This document shows positions 45,246 to 57,297 of a stretch of 64,000 bases of DNA, piece after piece. Origin of the DNA: Toxorhynchites rutilus septentrionalis. Lineage: Eukaryota > Arthropoda > Insecta > Diptera > Culicidae. Made by a program: the position numbers and the translations under genes. The stretch spans positions 181,165,788 through 181,229,787 of the forward strand of contig NC_073746.1 of the NCBI RefSeq assembly GCF_029784135.1, read 5' to 3'. The notes beneath the pieces were generated by a model. The model was not told the DNA's origin. It saw only the letters and a list, made by a program, of their open reading frames with translations, and ran no database searches. Positions within the stretch are counted from its first letter, which is position 1. The number at the start of each line of letters is the position of its first letter.

Positions 45246-46395
45246 GGGGAACCCGGGGCAAGGGTGGCATACGGGACAAGAGTGTCCATCTGATTATTTT
45301 GTCTATTTCCATCTTTTACAATTTTTTAACTACAGAACATTGTTTTATACAGATACTGCATATATCTCACATATTATCAGCCAGAACCTTAAATATTTTT
45401 TATTGAAAAACAGATAACTACTAACTGAGCTCCTTACAACTGCTATATAAGAACGCACAGGCGCAAAATAACGAAATACCCTCAGTTTATATATGTTTGC
45501 ATGACTCCACCCATAAATACATATAGAATAAATTTTTTTTAACTCACTGTATGAACTAATTTAAATCGTACGTATTTATTTCAATAAAAAATAAATTTGT
45601 TATCTCTCAACTTCCGGGGCAAAAGGAACCATTATTACCGGGGTAAAAATGCCATAGGCGTAACCTTGAATTCGATCTGTCAAACGCAAATAGTGTAATC
45701 GTGGTTGTGTTTGTTGTGGTCATGGTTTGTAAATATGAACAGATTTCGTTCCGAAACCAGTGGCAGATGAAAACTATGGTTGTTGCCGTACATTCTGTAA
45801 ATCATGGAGACGAGCTGCGGAGGAATATAGTTTGCCCAGAAGAACATTGGCCAAATATGTGCAGAAGTTAGGCCGTTTGAAAACTGTGTTTTCTAAACAA
45901 CATGAGGAGTAACTCGTGAGTCACATCCTTAATATGCAGAAGGATGTCAGAAGGGCTGACAACACACGACATCCCGAACCTAGGGTATAAATAATTTAAT
46001 AATTTAGATCACTCTTTGGACAAAACATCCAAATTGGCCGGAAAAGATTGGCTTGCCAGTTTTCGTGAACGCCACCAGAATTTGAGTTTGCGTTCCTTGG
46101 AACCACCGTGAATTTCACAGTGCTTTTTTCATCAAAAATTATATTTTTATAAGATTGGCACTTTTGCCCCGTCGAGGTGGCACTCTTGGCCCGTACTGGA
46201 AAAACACAAGCCAAAAACATCATTTTTGTAAATGAAACATTTTCATAGTAAACATAACTTTTGAACAATTTGATGCACAGCTACACCTATATAGGAGTAT
46301 AAATGAGCAAACCAGCAAAAAAATGGAAAAATATAACAAAAGAGCATTCAAAAACGCGTATTAGCTTAAGGTGACACTCTTGCCCCGGGTTCACC
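45246..46395 (+). mobile_element. 1,150-bp pogo-like element
   Basis: TIR GGGGAACCCGGGGCAAGGGT at 45246 pairs with GGTGAACCCGGGGCAAGAGT read from 46395; TA at 45244-45245 and 46396-46397. CGGGGCAAAA-type motifs recur internally. It encloses decayed pogo-type DNA-binding sequence. Confidence 0.85.
45760..46113 (+). pseudogene. pogo/Tigger-type transposase DNA-binding domain relic
   Basis: Plus frames read MKTMVVAVHSVNHGDE, then in another frame RAAEEYSLPRRTLAKYVQKL, the pipsqueak-like HTH of pogo transposases, then KQHEE, a stop, and LVSHILNMQKDVRRA. About 50 bases on, KLAGKDWLASFRERHQNLSL matches the second (CENP-B/Tc5-type) HTH. The DDE domain is missing, so the element kept only remnants of its DNA-binding region. 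Stops and shifts rule out a functional protein. Confidence 0.75.
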
Positions 46396-46397
46396 TA

Positions 46398-49300
46398 CGT
46401 ACACTTGAGAGATGCAAACTTCAGATGGAAATGTAAAATAAAATAATCGTTTGATAAATCTTCCGTTCACATATTTTGTCCAAGGAAAATGGAAATTCGC
46501 GATCGGGCAAAATGATGCTCAAAATTGACGATGAAACGTTAAATAAAAATAAGAAATATTGATATCCTCAGACTTATTTTTGTTTACGGCTGTATCTGAC
46601 TTTCGTTCAAACGACACGATTCGAACATTCGAATCCGTTCGAACAAGACTTTTTTCGAATATAATAATGTTCAGGTAATCAGGTGCACTTCAACTTTTCT
46701 AAGCAATTAGAAACATAAAACAGTGTGCAAAAATGTGCGATATTTTTGATAATCGAATTTGGAAAACCGATGTCAACAATTACATTGTTGACACTCAACC
46801 GCATCCGAACGAGAACAGGAATTGGTTCTTGGTTTGATCTTCTAACAAATATGAGTGTAGAAACTCTGTCATATGACATCACAAAAGAATGTCTCTGTCG
46901 AGAATTTTTCGTAATGGATGAAAGCATACTCTATCATTCGAAGCGCCTTTTTGTCATCAGTGTGCGGCAGACATATTGGATTAGATGGTAAATGATGGCA
47001 AATAATTTTGAGCGTTGAAACGAATTCCGAATTCTTATTTTTGGGAAACCAACGTTTGAAATCATTCGTAAATAATAAACTCAAAATATTCAAGTATTTG
47101 TGTGGTAGAGTTTGTTCAGGGAGTGAGGCAAGAAGAAAAGAAAACGCAGTTTTTTTACTTTTTTGTTGAATAGTCATTTTCTGAATGACAAATGCATCCA
47201 CATTATGGCTTTTTATTGAACCTTTTTCGCAGATTTCTGTTCAAAAGAGGAATACTTCTTAGAAATGTTTGTGTCGTAAAAATGATTTCACTTTCTTCTT
47301 CTTCTAATACTTTTTTCATCTACTACTTAGCATTACTTTTTGTTCATTAATATATGTACAAGAAAACTTTGATACATTCTACTTATCAGTTATGGTATAA
47401 ATAGGTCATATGATACATAATACCTTCAGTTTTTTGTTCTTTTTTTTTGACTAACTTTTCTGCTACTTATATTGTTCGCATGATGCCGGGAAAGGACTCG
47501 CCATTGAAACCTACATAAATACTTCTGCAGTGGAAAACATGTTCATTGACTTCTTTATCGGTTTTGTTGTCAATGGAAATGTTTTTCTATTGATGTCTTC
47601 ATTTGTTTTTGGTATGTTTTTCATTTGCAGAATCAAATTGTTCTATTACCAAAGCGCTCGAGCAGGATTTTTGCGACTTTTGAAATTAATTTCTACTATC
47701 TTTGCTAACCGCTAATTGGAAACACGTTAATAAATTAACAATTTTTCAATTACAATCGCCTTGACGTGAGTTTGTATGGGAAAACAGAAAGCTAGAAACG
47801 GTAGCTGCAATTCTTCTATTCTTCCCTCTTGTTTGTGTTACTCCATGACAGAACATAAGCGTGTTTCGAACTTAATTCCGACAAATGTTCGCTCATGAAT
47901 GAACAAGTTTTGGTTGATGTGTACGTGACAGTGTTTGAGGGGGTGGTGAGTATTTGTGTTGATTGCGTGTGCATGTGTGTGAAAATTGTGCGAAAAATTT
48001 AAATAATGCTCGACCTTCAAATCCATAAATTGGGGAATGAGATAATCAAATTTTTGTTCCTACTTACGAACCATAATCCGGAAAGTGTGCCCGTGTTAAT
48101 GATTAAAAATACATAATCATGAATATTGAATATTTTTTGGCTCGTTTCTCTGTCGCACTGCCGTGTAGGTGTGTGTATTTTCCTGAGGCGACACCGACAC
48201 GCCCCCTCCCACGCGGCATTCCGGCGTGGATTCAACGTGTCCTCTCTCTCTCTCTTTCGATGGTTGACGGCGGTTTCTCGTCTCTCTTCAATAATATTTA
48301 ACTTTTATCGGTATAAAATTCAATATAATACTTTTTAATGCAATTTCTCGCTTGCAATATAATGGTATCAATAATTTATAACAAAATGGCAATCATTCAT
48401 TAAATTTAATATGTACACACGCACAAACGATCCCTCTGCTGCACTATACAAACAATTTCAAAAAAAAAAGAACGCCTACGTTGCATCGTTGTTTCCGGCG
48501 GGGTAAAAAAGTCCGGTTCTAGTAAACCAAGCATTCGATTATTACAGCTGGAAGGTGAATTCCGCTGCTTTCGTGGCGCTTGCAGAGAGCCTCTTCCGCA
48601 CTTCCGACCACATGCTTCCGGCTGACGATGGCCGTCGATTCCCGTTGTGTTTGCACATAAATACCGAACACTTCCATGTTGAATAATTAAATGATTATCA
48701 CTAGTTGCCAATTTTTAATTAATTAATGACTTTTTAAACCGGATGATATTTATCCCCAATTAACTGTTTGTAGAGTCGTTTTTACGCGAATGTCTCTTCT
48801 CTGTATCTATGCTGCGCTTTATACACTATATAATTAGTTCACCCTTCCTGTTTGAATTATGTTCAATTTTTTTACACCTATTCAGTTGGATCACAATAAC
48901 GTGTTGTGGATTCTTGCACACCTTCTTTTGCACGCTCTCCTTCTTTCGCGTTTCTTTAACTAATTCGATAAAGTCATGTTTCTTTAAAGTCTCGACATCT
49001 TCTTGATTGTTCCGCATCAGGAAAGTGTTCCCGCCTCGTCGCGTCTCGTGTGTGCGCTTTTCCTCGGATAGTTCGCAGCTCTCTGGGTTTTTTTCTTCGT
49101 TTGAGTATTTTTAACATTTTATTGGATTTATAAATTCGTTCAATTTTCACTTGCTTTGCTTGCTTGCTTGTTATATGTGATGAAAGTATTCACTATAAAA
49201 GGTTGGAAAGAAGTTATGAGGCAATGTTAGTTGCGTTTACTAGTTCTACGGCCTAATCGCATAATAATATGAAAATTCGAAAGAATTGAAACAAAACTCA

Positions 49301-49533
49301 AAGGTTTGGTTGTGCATTTGGCTCATACATTCTACACACACAAAGAACATGTTGAAACTGAATCATTCATGGAACGAAAGGAAAAAAAGAACGAATATCA
49401 AAACTAAAACTAGATCATTTTTTTCAAGCGGAGGAAATCATACGATGCTCAAGCGTGTTTGGGTTCTGTACACTCTATATGGCGAACAACGAAAATGGCG
49501 TTGCCTCGGGGGCCTATTTTTTTTGGGTGTTAC
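46398..49533. other. Repeat-poor DNA, includes probable 3' UTR of the kinase gene
   Basis: No frame in 46.4-48.8 kb shows family motifs. The segment just below 49534 should be the 3' UTR of the minus-strand kinase gene; AATAAA read on the minus strand occurs near 49119, about 415 bases after the stop, as one possible polyadenylation signal. Short CA and CT runs lie near 47935-47985 and 48240-48260. Confidence 0.45.
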
Positions 49534-49689
49534 TTAATAAGAAGCGGTTGGTCTGTACCCGAGATTTTTCCGCTGCAGGAACAGATGAATCTCGCGGAAG
49601 TTCGGTCGGCTATTTTCGTTACGCTGCCAGCACTCGCACATCAAGTCGTAGATTTCACGCGGGCAGCCAACCGGGATGGGCAGCAGGAT
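49534..49689 (-). CDS. Ddr: terminal exon of a discoidin domain receptor-type tyrosine kinase
   Basis: The minus strand has a 3' splice site (pyrimidine-rich TCTCTTATCTATCTCTTCCAG up to 49690) followed by a 51-codon exon ending in TAA at 49534-49536. It encodes ILLPIPVGCPREIYDLMCEC, then W, QRNENSRPNFREIHLFL and a tail LGYRPTASY. CP-x-x-IYDLM-x-x-CW-x7-RP-x-F-x-x-I is subdomain XI of receptor tyrosine kinases, and EIHLFLQRK followed almost at once by the stop is the arrangement in discoidin domain receptors (human DDR2 ends similarly). These are membrane collagen receptors. Entry is phase 0. Upstream exons are not in the window, so the intron exceeds 14 kb. ROR/Nrk kinases are less likely alternatives. 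Confidence 0.85.
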   Translation of the reverse strand: MLLPIPVGCPREIYDLMCECWQRNENSRPNFREIHLFLQRKNLGYRPTASY

Positions 49690-49789
49690 CTGGAAGAGAT
49701 AGATAAGAGATGGGGTAAGTATTTTTTGGATTGATCGAATGTTCTAGAAGCATTATTGTTTGGCTAACAAATTTCTATCCATAACCGTA

Positions 49790-50100
49790 TGAGCTTTGGA
49801 GCATTCATATTCGGAACAATTTGTGAAATATTAAAGAGCGCAACAGTTTTGGAACGGCGTTGTCCTTCCCCAAAAACAGTGTCCTCAACGCCGTCCAGTG
49901 CACGGCCAACTGCTGCAATATCGAACTTCTGGCCCAGAAGTACTTCCCGAATACCAGCGAAGATGAAACAGCATACGAATCGATTCCTACCAATGTCATA
50001 TACCATTCTATTCTAGCCATTAACCCTTTCGCTTCGAGCGTCATCGATAGGCGACATCCGCGTGACGACCTGTGTTGTCATCTTAATATTTACCCAAGCT
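49790..50100. other. Unassigned coding-like stretch in the presumed kinase intron
   Basis: Both strands are open here. The plus frame reads LNAVQCTANCCNIELLAQKY and continues NTSEDETAYESIPTNVIYH; the minus frame reads AAVGRALDGVEDTVFGEGQR. I do not recognise either, and one must be a shadow. It may be a transposon fragment. It ends near CTTTCGCTTCGAGCGTCATC, shortly before a TIR element. Confidence 0.3.
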
Positions 50101-50107
50101 TAATGAC

Positions 50108-51506
50108 TAGAGGAGATGTGTCTAAAACGCGCCTGCCGGACAATTTGACCCCCCTGATTTTCTCGTAAACCAGCAAGAATAGAAATGCAATGGATATAGG
50201 CAATCGTGCTAGTCAATGATAGAATCCTATCATGCAAGTTTTACATTTGTAACATGCTTTCAAAAAATAAGGAAAAAATTTTTCTTTGGAAGCGATTTTC
50301 GATGTAATTTTCTGCATCATTTCTATAAGGTTTTTGTTGCTTGAAACCGATTCAGAGATAATGTTCGATAAATCACACAAACAATTGTTTTCACAAAATT
50401 AAATCTCGCGTAACTTTTGAAAAGGTCCTAAGTAACAAATGTAAACAAATCGAGTTAATGGATGCATACCATTAGTTCTCAATCACCGATACAAAATATG
50501 TCCAATATACAGATTCTAATTTTAAGCACTCAACTATTACTTCGGACGCCACTTTCCTTTAACGCTCGATACGTCCGAAGTAACAAAGCAATCAAAACAA
50601 GACGAAGTCGCACTTCGGACATTTTGAGTTTTTGTTATTTTCGAATGTACATACCGTTTTTAGTACAATTCTACGAGTCTACATCTACATCTACAATAAA
50701 GATCTGCAAGTGTGCAAGTGTTTGGATCGTTGTTCAGTAGTTATTTTTAAATTTTCATCGTGCAACGTAATTTGTCCAATGTACAAAGCCGTCAGCCAAA
50801 ACGTCCAATATAACATTTTTCGCTCGGAGGCTTCAATTTCAATCTAAAATCACATTACAACAGCTTCGATTGGTTTTCCAGAGTTATTATTCGCTGATAG
50901 TGGTAAAAGTAGTGATAAAGATCAATTCCTCTTGAAACAATTCGCGGACCAATGTTCCGGTCTTTAACCTCATTTTTATAGAGTAGATGTGATTGTTACA
51001 TAGGACCTTTTCAAAAGTTACGTGAGAACTGTCTTCAAAACGAAAACATGTCATCACATCTGGTATCTATATTATGTGCTCAGAGAATGCAGGAAAACAA
51101 GAGCGCGGACTGGAGAATTAATGCACGAATACTGGGAGAACACGCTCACCGGAGAAACGGTTTCTTCTCGTCGCTGGTGGGCATGAAGAGAATAGATTGA
51201 TGGAATCTCTCATTCATACAAGCTGTTTCTCTGAACTTTGTAGTCTCTGAGAGAAACAACTCATGGGCATATTATACTTCTGCTGTGCCATTTAACACCG
51301 TATGATTGGAAATTTAGAATTTGGGCGTCTTACAAAATAAAATTCGTAGCATTTTTGTTATTCAGTATCTACAATACAGAACGATTACAGATGACTGAGG
51401 GTTAACTAATCTACGTACTGACGTAATTGTTACCTTAAATTTTAAGAGCACGGTCAAGATAAATCCATTCTCGCTTAGGGGGTGCGTATTACACACATCT
51501 CCTATA
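50108..51506. mobile_element. 1.1-kb TIR element family, copy B, interrupted
   Basis: Starts TAGAGGAGATGTGTCTAAAA and ends ACACATCTCCTATA. Compared with copy A it lacks about 500 bp after GAAACCGATTCAGAG and has gained a 622-bp element at 50405-51026. No TA duplication is visible, since its right end touches the rearranged third copy. Confidence 0.8.
50405..51026. mobile_element. 622-bp MITE nested in copy B
   Basis: TIRs of 26 bp: CTCGCGTAACTTTTGAAAAG at 50405 and CTCACGTAACTTTTGAAAAG read from 51026, then GTCCTA in both. The uninterrupted sequence in the third copy (CAAATGTCTTCAAAACG, inverted) confirms the insertion point. Flanks AAAT and AACT may be a mutated 4-bp duplication. Internal frames are not coding. 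Confidence 0.85.
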
Positions 51507-52624
51507 TGAATGTTCAATCAATCTCAATCTATATATCATCAATCTATTCTCTTTATGCCCACCAGCGAAACCGTTTCTCCGGTGAGCGTGTTCTCCCAGT
51601 ATTCGTGCATTAATTCTCCAGTCCGCGCTCTTGTTTCCCTGCATTCTCTGAGCACATAATATGGATGCCAGATGTGAAGATATGTTTTCGTTTTGAAGAC
51701 ATTTGATTTTGTGGAAACATACTGAGGTCATTTTAAAGTATGTGAAAACAATTGTTTGTGTGATTTATCGAACATGATTTAGAAATATCGTGATGGTTTG
51801 CTCATTTTTGTTCATTATGATTACATTTGAAGACATTTATTCGTGCCATGCAGAGATATTTGAAAAAATCATCTGGCATCCCTCACATACAAGCTATTTC
51901 TCTCGTGAGAATGTTATCCGGCCGAAAGCGAGCAAATTGCCTCGATCGAGGGTATGTCACACTGCCCGATGGTAAGCTGATGCGGAAAATATCAAATTGA
52001 GAAGGAAATGAATCCTTTCTTACCATTTTCTTCATCTGAGATATTCTCTGGGAACTCGACTCAATAAATATGACCCACAGTTATCGCCTCTGAATCGGTT
52101 TCAAGCAACAAAAACCTTAAAGAAATGATGTTGAAAATTACATCGAAAATCGCTTCCAAAGAAAATTATTTTTCTTATTTTTTTAAAGCATGTTACAAAT
52201 GTAAAACTTTCATGGTAGGATGATATCATTGACTAGCACGATTGCCTATATTCATTGCATTTTTGTTCTTCCTGGTTTACGAGTAAATCAGGCGGGTCAA
52301 ATTGCCCGGCAGGCGCGTTTTAGACACATCTCCTCTACAAGCTGTTTCTCTGAGCTTTATAGTCTCTGAGAGAAACAACTTATAAGCATATTATACTTCT
52401 GCTGGGCCATTTAACACCGCATGATTGGAAATTTAGAATTTGGCGCCATACAAAATAAAATTCGTAAAACTTTTGTTATTCATTATCTAAAACACAGAAC
52501 GATTACAGTTGACTGAGGGTTAACTAATCTACGTACTGACGTAGTTGTTACCTTAAATTTTAAGAGCACGGTCAAGAGAAATCCATTCTCGCTTAGGGGG
52601 TGCATATTACACACTTCTCCTATA
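51507..52624. mobile_element. 1.1-kb TIR element family, copy with inverted left part
   Basis: 51507-52336 is the left about 800 bp of the family in reverse, running from CATTCA-type sequence back to the left TIR (ACACATCTCCTCTA). 52338-52624 resumes in forward orientation with CAAGCTGTTTCTCTGAG and ends ACACTTCTCCTATA. In copy A the two parts are contiguous at CATTCATA/CAAGCTG. Confidence 0.8.
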
Positions 52625-52639
52625 CATCATGACCACCAG

Positions 52640-53340
52640 TCGAATCATCAAGATGAGGTTGTATGTGTGTACACTCCTGCCATAATCAGTTTTGCGGTGT
52701 AGCGTTTCGGACGATTTTTAAGCCCGATGTCGAAAGGAAGGTTCTCAGACGAAACTGAAAACTTAATCCGCAAATTAAAGGATATCGACTTGAGGAAGTG
52801 AGTTATAGCGCAGAGGAGAAACAGTGGAGAAACAATTGTAAGAAATTTTCTCAAAAATGGTCCCAAATATAGCATATGGACGAATAACAAAGGCCACTCC
52901 AATGTTTCAAACCGGGACCGGAACCGCATTATACACCTTGGAGAGACTGGAAAACTCAATTTATCGAGAATAAAGAAGAAACTTGAACTTCTCATATAGT
53001 GAATTTAAAATTTTACGAGGACCAGGACATTTGGTGTACACTAAAATGGTTATCCGAGAGAAACATTCAGGTTTTGAACTGGCCAGCCCGTTGCCCAGAC
53101 TTAAACCCTATTGAGAACCTTTGGGGGGATTCTGGCAAGGCATGTTTACAGTGGCGGACGACAATTCGAAACAGTTCGTGAGCTGCAGACATTTGTTAGA
53201 GATGGGTGAAATAAAATTCCATAAAGAATGTTGGATAATCTGAGTGATTCAATGCCAAAACAAATTCATGAAACGATTCTGAAAAATGGGAAACCAATAT
53301 TGGATATTGAATTTATCAGGTCCTTATTTTAATTTAATTT
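52640..53340 (+). pseudogene. Tc1-like transposase relic with internal deletion
   Basis: One plus frame near 52820-52990 reads SGETIVRNFLKNGPKYSIW, TNNKGHSNVSNRDRNRII and GETGKLNLSRIKKKL, the Tc1 N-terminal domain. 52999-53181 then reads [20 protein letters not shown] and NPIENLWGD, holding the last acidic residue. Afterwards, with a frameshift, [14 protein letters not shown] and MLDNLSDSMPKQI form the usual C-terminus. The first two catalytic Asp blocks are deleted. No TIRs found. Confidence 0.8.
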
Positions 53341-53439
53341 TGAGAATTAAATATGAGGTGCGCTTACAAGAATTTCTACTACGAAAATGCGTTTCCATTA
53401 TTTAGAAAAACTGTAGACAGTTGGACTGGGATAGAAAAA

Positions 53440-54090
53440 AATAGAGAAAGCGCCTGGCCGGGTAAGGGAGTAAAATTGCCCCCAAACCAAATATCACCAG
53501 CTGTATGGCAAATATTGTATAGTATATTAAATAAGAAATTTTGGCGGTTTTATTGAACCCCTACGAGTTTTAACATAGAATCTATAGTGAAAAACGTACT
53601 TTTTCGTTTATTTCACGCCATCCTCGAAAGCTTCAAGATAAAAATTAGAAAATTGAAAAAATACTGAATGTGCATCTCATTACGGTGTATCAAGAAAAAA
53701 ATTAAAAAAAAAATTTCATCAAAAATTTAAGTACTAAAAAAATATTGAAATTTTGATTATTTTATTTTTTTTTGGATTTAGAGATTAAGTCCTATTCTTA
53801 TTCATATTTAAATGTATTCCTACGGCTTTCCTAGATATGTGTGATTTCTTTTAGTTTTTTTTTCAGTGTTACGCGGTACAAAAAAATATTTTTTTTTATA
53901 TTTCCAAAGGTCTGGCTGGGAAAGGGAGTAAAAAGTCCCCCCAAACCAAATCACCAGCTGTATGGAAAGTATTGTATAGGGTACTAAATAAAACATATTG
54001 GCAGTAGTATCATATATTTGAGTCCTTATATGATACACCATAGGATCTATGGTGAAAAATGCACCTTTTCGTTTTTTTCACGCCATTCTT
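53440..54090. repeat. two dispersed units about 455 bp apart
   Basis: GGAGTAAAATTGCCCCCAAA, CACCAGCTGTATGG and TTTTTCGTTTATTTCACGCC near 53466-53620 recur near 53926-54085 with changes. A non-coding repeat; termini unknown. Confidence 0.7.
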
Positions 54091-55338
54091 AATAGTTTTG
54101 AGACAAAAAAAAAAAAAGAAAAATGCTGTACATCTTACTAAGGTTTATCGATAAATATCTTCAAACAATTTTTTCATCAAAAAATCTAATAATAAAAAAA
54201 TTTAAATACGCGGTACAAAAAAAATTATATATTTTCTGACATTTCGAAATTTTGAAAAAAAAATATAACTTTGAGACCCACTTCTGCTCCAGTTTTTATT
54301 TAAATGCGTTCGTATGTGTCTTTTGCTTTACATGTGGCGTAATTTTTTCCTGAATTTTTAAGAGCATTGCGAGACACAAAAATAATTTTCTCTATTATTA
54401 TTTTTATTTTCTTGGAATCGATTATTTTATGGTATTCGTGGTTTTCAATTGTAAGATTAAAATTAAAAAAATAATAATAATTTGGATTTTTTAAGTGTTC
54501 TTCTCATTAATCCGAATGATCTTTCCACAAGGACTTTATTTATTCTCATAGAGCTCTATCGTACCGCTGACTCCTATGAATTTGGTATACCGTCTAAATT
54601 CAATGAAAAGATAATCTCATACACTTTAAGATACGAGAAAAAAAACTTTGTACAGCGCAATGCAATGCGACAAAATTTAGACACATGAAAAACAAAATTT
54701 AAATTAATATTAAAGCAGTACTGGGTCTCTAAATTTAAAATAAATTAAAAATGCCCACAGTCCAATTTTTTTTCGCACAATCCTCTTAAAAATTAAAGAA
54801 AAAATTTCGCTACATGTGGAAAAAACAACACATACGATCGCGTTTAAATAAAAATCAGAGCAAAGTGGGTCTCAAAGTATTTTTTTTTTGCGAAATGCCT
54901 GAAGGCACTTTCATCTGCATTAGAGAATCAAGCAAATCTAAGCTTAACGTTTCGGTGTGATGAGTAATTGTATTTATTTCTGCCAATTTGGTGCCCCAAC
55001 GCTTGGGGGCAAGTAACCTTACTTCGATCAGGACCAGACGTGTGTTTTGCTTTCTCCTCACGTGTTTGCTTTTGTTGAGTGTTTAAGTGGTTAAAATCAT
55101 GTTAAACCCGCGAGAGTATGTGCATCGTGTATCAATAAACATGAGTTTTATTGAATTAGCTGAGTTTCGTGAAAACATTTCGAAAATTAGTAAAGTTCAA
55201 AAATCAATCTTCCGGTGAAGTTATTTTCCATTTAATTGTGTTAGTTTAGTCAGTCTATCATAATGTATCGCACTAGTTTGTGCAGTGTCTTGTATTTCTC
55301 TGTTCGTCGAGTGCGCGTTTGTGCGTAACTATTCAGTG
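54091..55338. other. A/T-rich DNA without recognised genes
   Basis: Many poly-A and poly-T runs. Some phrases resemble 60180-60600 in inverse orientation (CGAAATGCCTGAA, AAATAAAAATCAGAG). No motif-bearing frame. Confidence 0.45.
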
Positions 55339-55346
55339 TGTATAAC

Positions 55347-56515
55347 CAGCGTTGCCAATGTTCCAGTTTAAACTGGATTCTTCCAGTTTTTTTTCTCGAT
55401 CCAGTCATCCAGTTGAACCCTAAAATCATCCAGTTTTTTGGAATATCGTCCAGTTTTATCCAGTTTTTTTTATATGTGTAGTTACCCATTTTATGTAAAA
55501 TAAATTTACGATGATAAATATTATCTCTCCTCCTCCTACCTTCCTATTTTTGACATTTATCGTTCGATCGATTTCGTTCAATTCGTCGGTGTTTTGTTGA
55601 AAATGCCAAAACAAAGAGATTTTCAAATATTGTTTCGCAGTAATTACAGTTACAGTTTTATGAGCTACATATAAATACTACGTGAAGCTTGAAAGAAAAT
55701 TCTATTTCTCAAGCATTGGAATAGGTAAAAAAAAATCATTTAAGATAAATCACAGCCGATCATCTCAAGGGGGTAGTACACTATGGAAACTTGAATAAAA
55801 TAAAATAAAAAATATTTCTGGCTTAAAATGTTCTCTTAGATGTCTACTTTACTGTAGTTAAGTTACAAGCCAATTAGTGGACCTAAGTCTTTGCGTAAGG
55901 AGCGCGGATTCAAAATTTAAAGCCTGTTTTTCTCGAAACTATGTTTTGTAAACTCCATCCGATTTTAATGAAATAGATTTTCCAAGATTCTCCACTAAAT
56001 TTCCTGTCATCGTACGTAGGATTTTTTGATATTTTGAAAAATATAATTTTGGTGAATGTTTTTGTCTCGATTTTTGAGGCAAAAACGCAATTTTTTTAAC
56101 AAAAAATTTTGCCATTTCGTCAAAAATCAATATTTTGAAAAAATCCTACGTACGATGACAGAAAATATATTCAAGATTGCGTAAAAAAAATAATTGGTTG
56201 AAATGGGTCCACTAGAAAAACTGGTAAAACTCCCACTATTTTACAAGGTTTTGGTTGCAAGAGTTCAACAAACCGGTTGCGGCTATTCAGGGGACAGTCC
56301 AATTGACACCATTTTATTTTTTGTTTGTTAAGTAATATATACCTATTGAAACTGTGAAAACTGTGATATCAAAAAATCGTGAAAATCACATACTTTTTAT
56401 GATGTTCATATTGTACTACCCCCTTAAAATAAAAAGGTTTTACAGGATCCAGTTTTCTTCCAGTTTTTTTAAGAGCAATCTTCCAGTTTTTTGAAAAGTA
56501 TAATTGGCAACCCTG
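55347..56515. mobile_element. hAT-type non-autonomous element, 1,169 bp
   Basis: CAGCGTTGCCAAT at 55347 and CAGGGTTGCCAAT read from 56515 are the TIRs. A perfect 8-bp duplication, TGTATAAC, lies at 55339-55346 and 56516-56523; 8 bp is the hAT hallmark. Near both ends TCCAGTTTTTT-type motifs repeat 4-6 times, like subterminal transposase sites. No transposase; another element is nested inside. Confidence 0.9.
55767..56425. mobile_element. 659-bp TIR element nested in the hAT element
   Basis: AAGGGGGTAGTACA at 55767 pairs with its complement ending at 56425. In the centre, a perfect 24-bp inverted repeat (56004-56027 with 56138-56161) contains TCATCGTACGTAGGA. No coding capacity. Target duplication uncertain (TCA/TAA possible). 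Confidence 0.75.
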
Positions 56516-56523
56516 TGTATAAC

Positions 56524-57188
56524 AAGTAGCCCAGCAAAATGCTAGTGTTAGTTTAGGGAAGATAAAAGTTGCTATTTTATGTGTTTTATTTCCACGAGAG
56601 AGTGCAATTGAAAATGAAAAATATTCATCCAGTACAAGCATAAAACATTGAATGTCTTTCTGAAAAGTGTTACGTTGAGTATCGTGTTTTAAACCGCGCG
56701 TATGCTAAGCATTAAGAGAGTCGTGGAACGAGGCTCCAACTAAGTGATATACTCTGAAAGTTTGTCGGTAGCGCGATCGTTTCTAAATGTAATATGTGTA
56801 GTTTCGCTATCACATACATTTTCAGTGAGCTCAACTCTGTGCATTTCATGTGTATGGGTTAATCGATGCGGTTTTACAAGTATTGCGATGTAGGGTTCAA
56901 AGGAGAGGAACAACAGCGACATTACTGTTCAAATACAGATAAGCCTTTCTTTGATTACTATTTTCTCTTCTTTCGAACTTCTTGTCTTTCGCTATATTTT
57001 AGGGTTTATTTTTATTTCAATGTTTTGTCTGTTTGTTCGTTCTTCCAAAATACGTTGCACGGATTTCGGATTCGGATTTTTCACATCTAGACAAATTCAA
57101 AAATATAAATTCAAATCACACATCCCTATAAAACGGAACAGATAACTGAGTTCCTACACGTAATAAGTAAGATAATATATCAGTTATG
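56524..57188. other. No recognised feature
   Basis: AT-rich sequence between transposons, without recognised motifs. Confidence 0.45.
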
Positions 57189-57297
57189 TATTGGCTTGGG
57201 GAAAAAGAAATGTCGTGTATTGTCAATATATGGCAACGCTTAAACATATCTTGTGTTGTACTAATCGCATCGGGCCATACTATACGACTATTTGAAG

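Noticed and set aside
49459..49734. Plus-strand 91-codon frame over the kinase exon
   Set aside because: The minus strand has the conserved kinase subdomain XI, a splice acceptor and a proper stop, so the plus frame is its shadow.
50462..50740. 92-codon frame inside the nested MITE
   Set aside because: Low-complexity product with no motif in an element that is otherwise non-coding.
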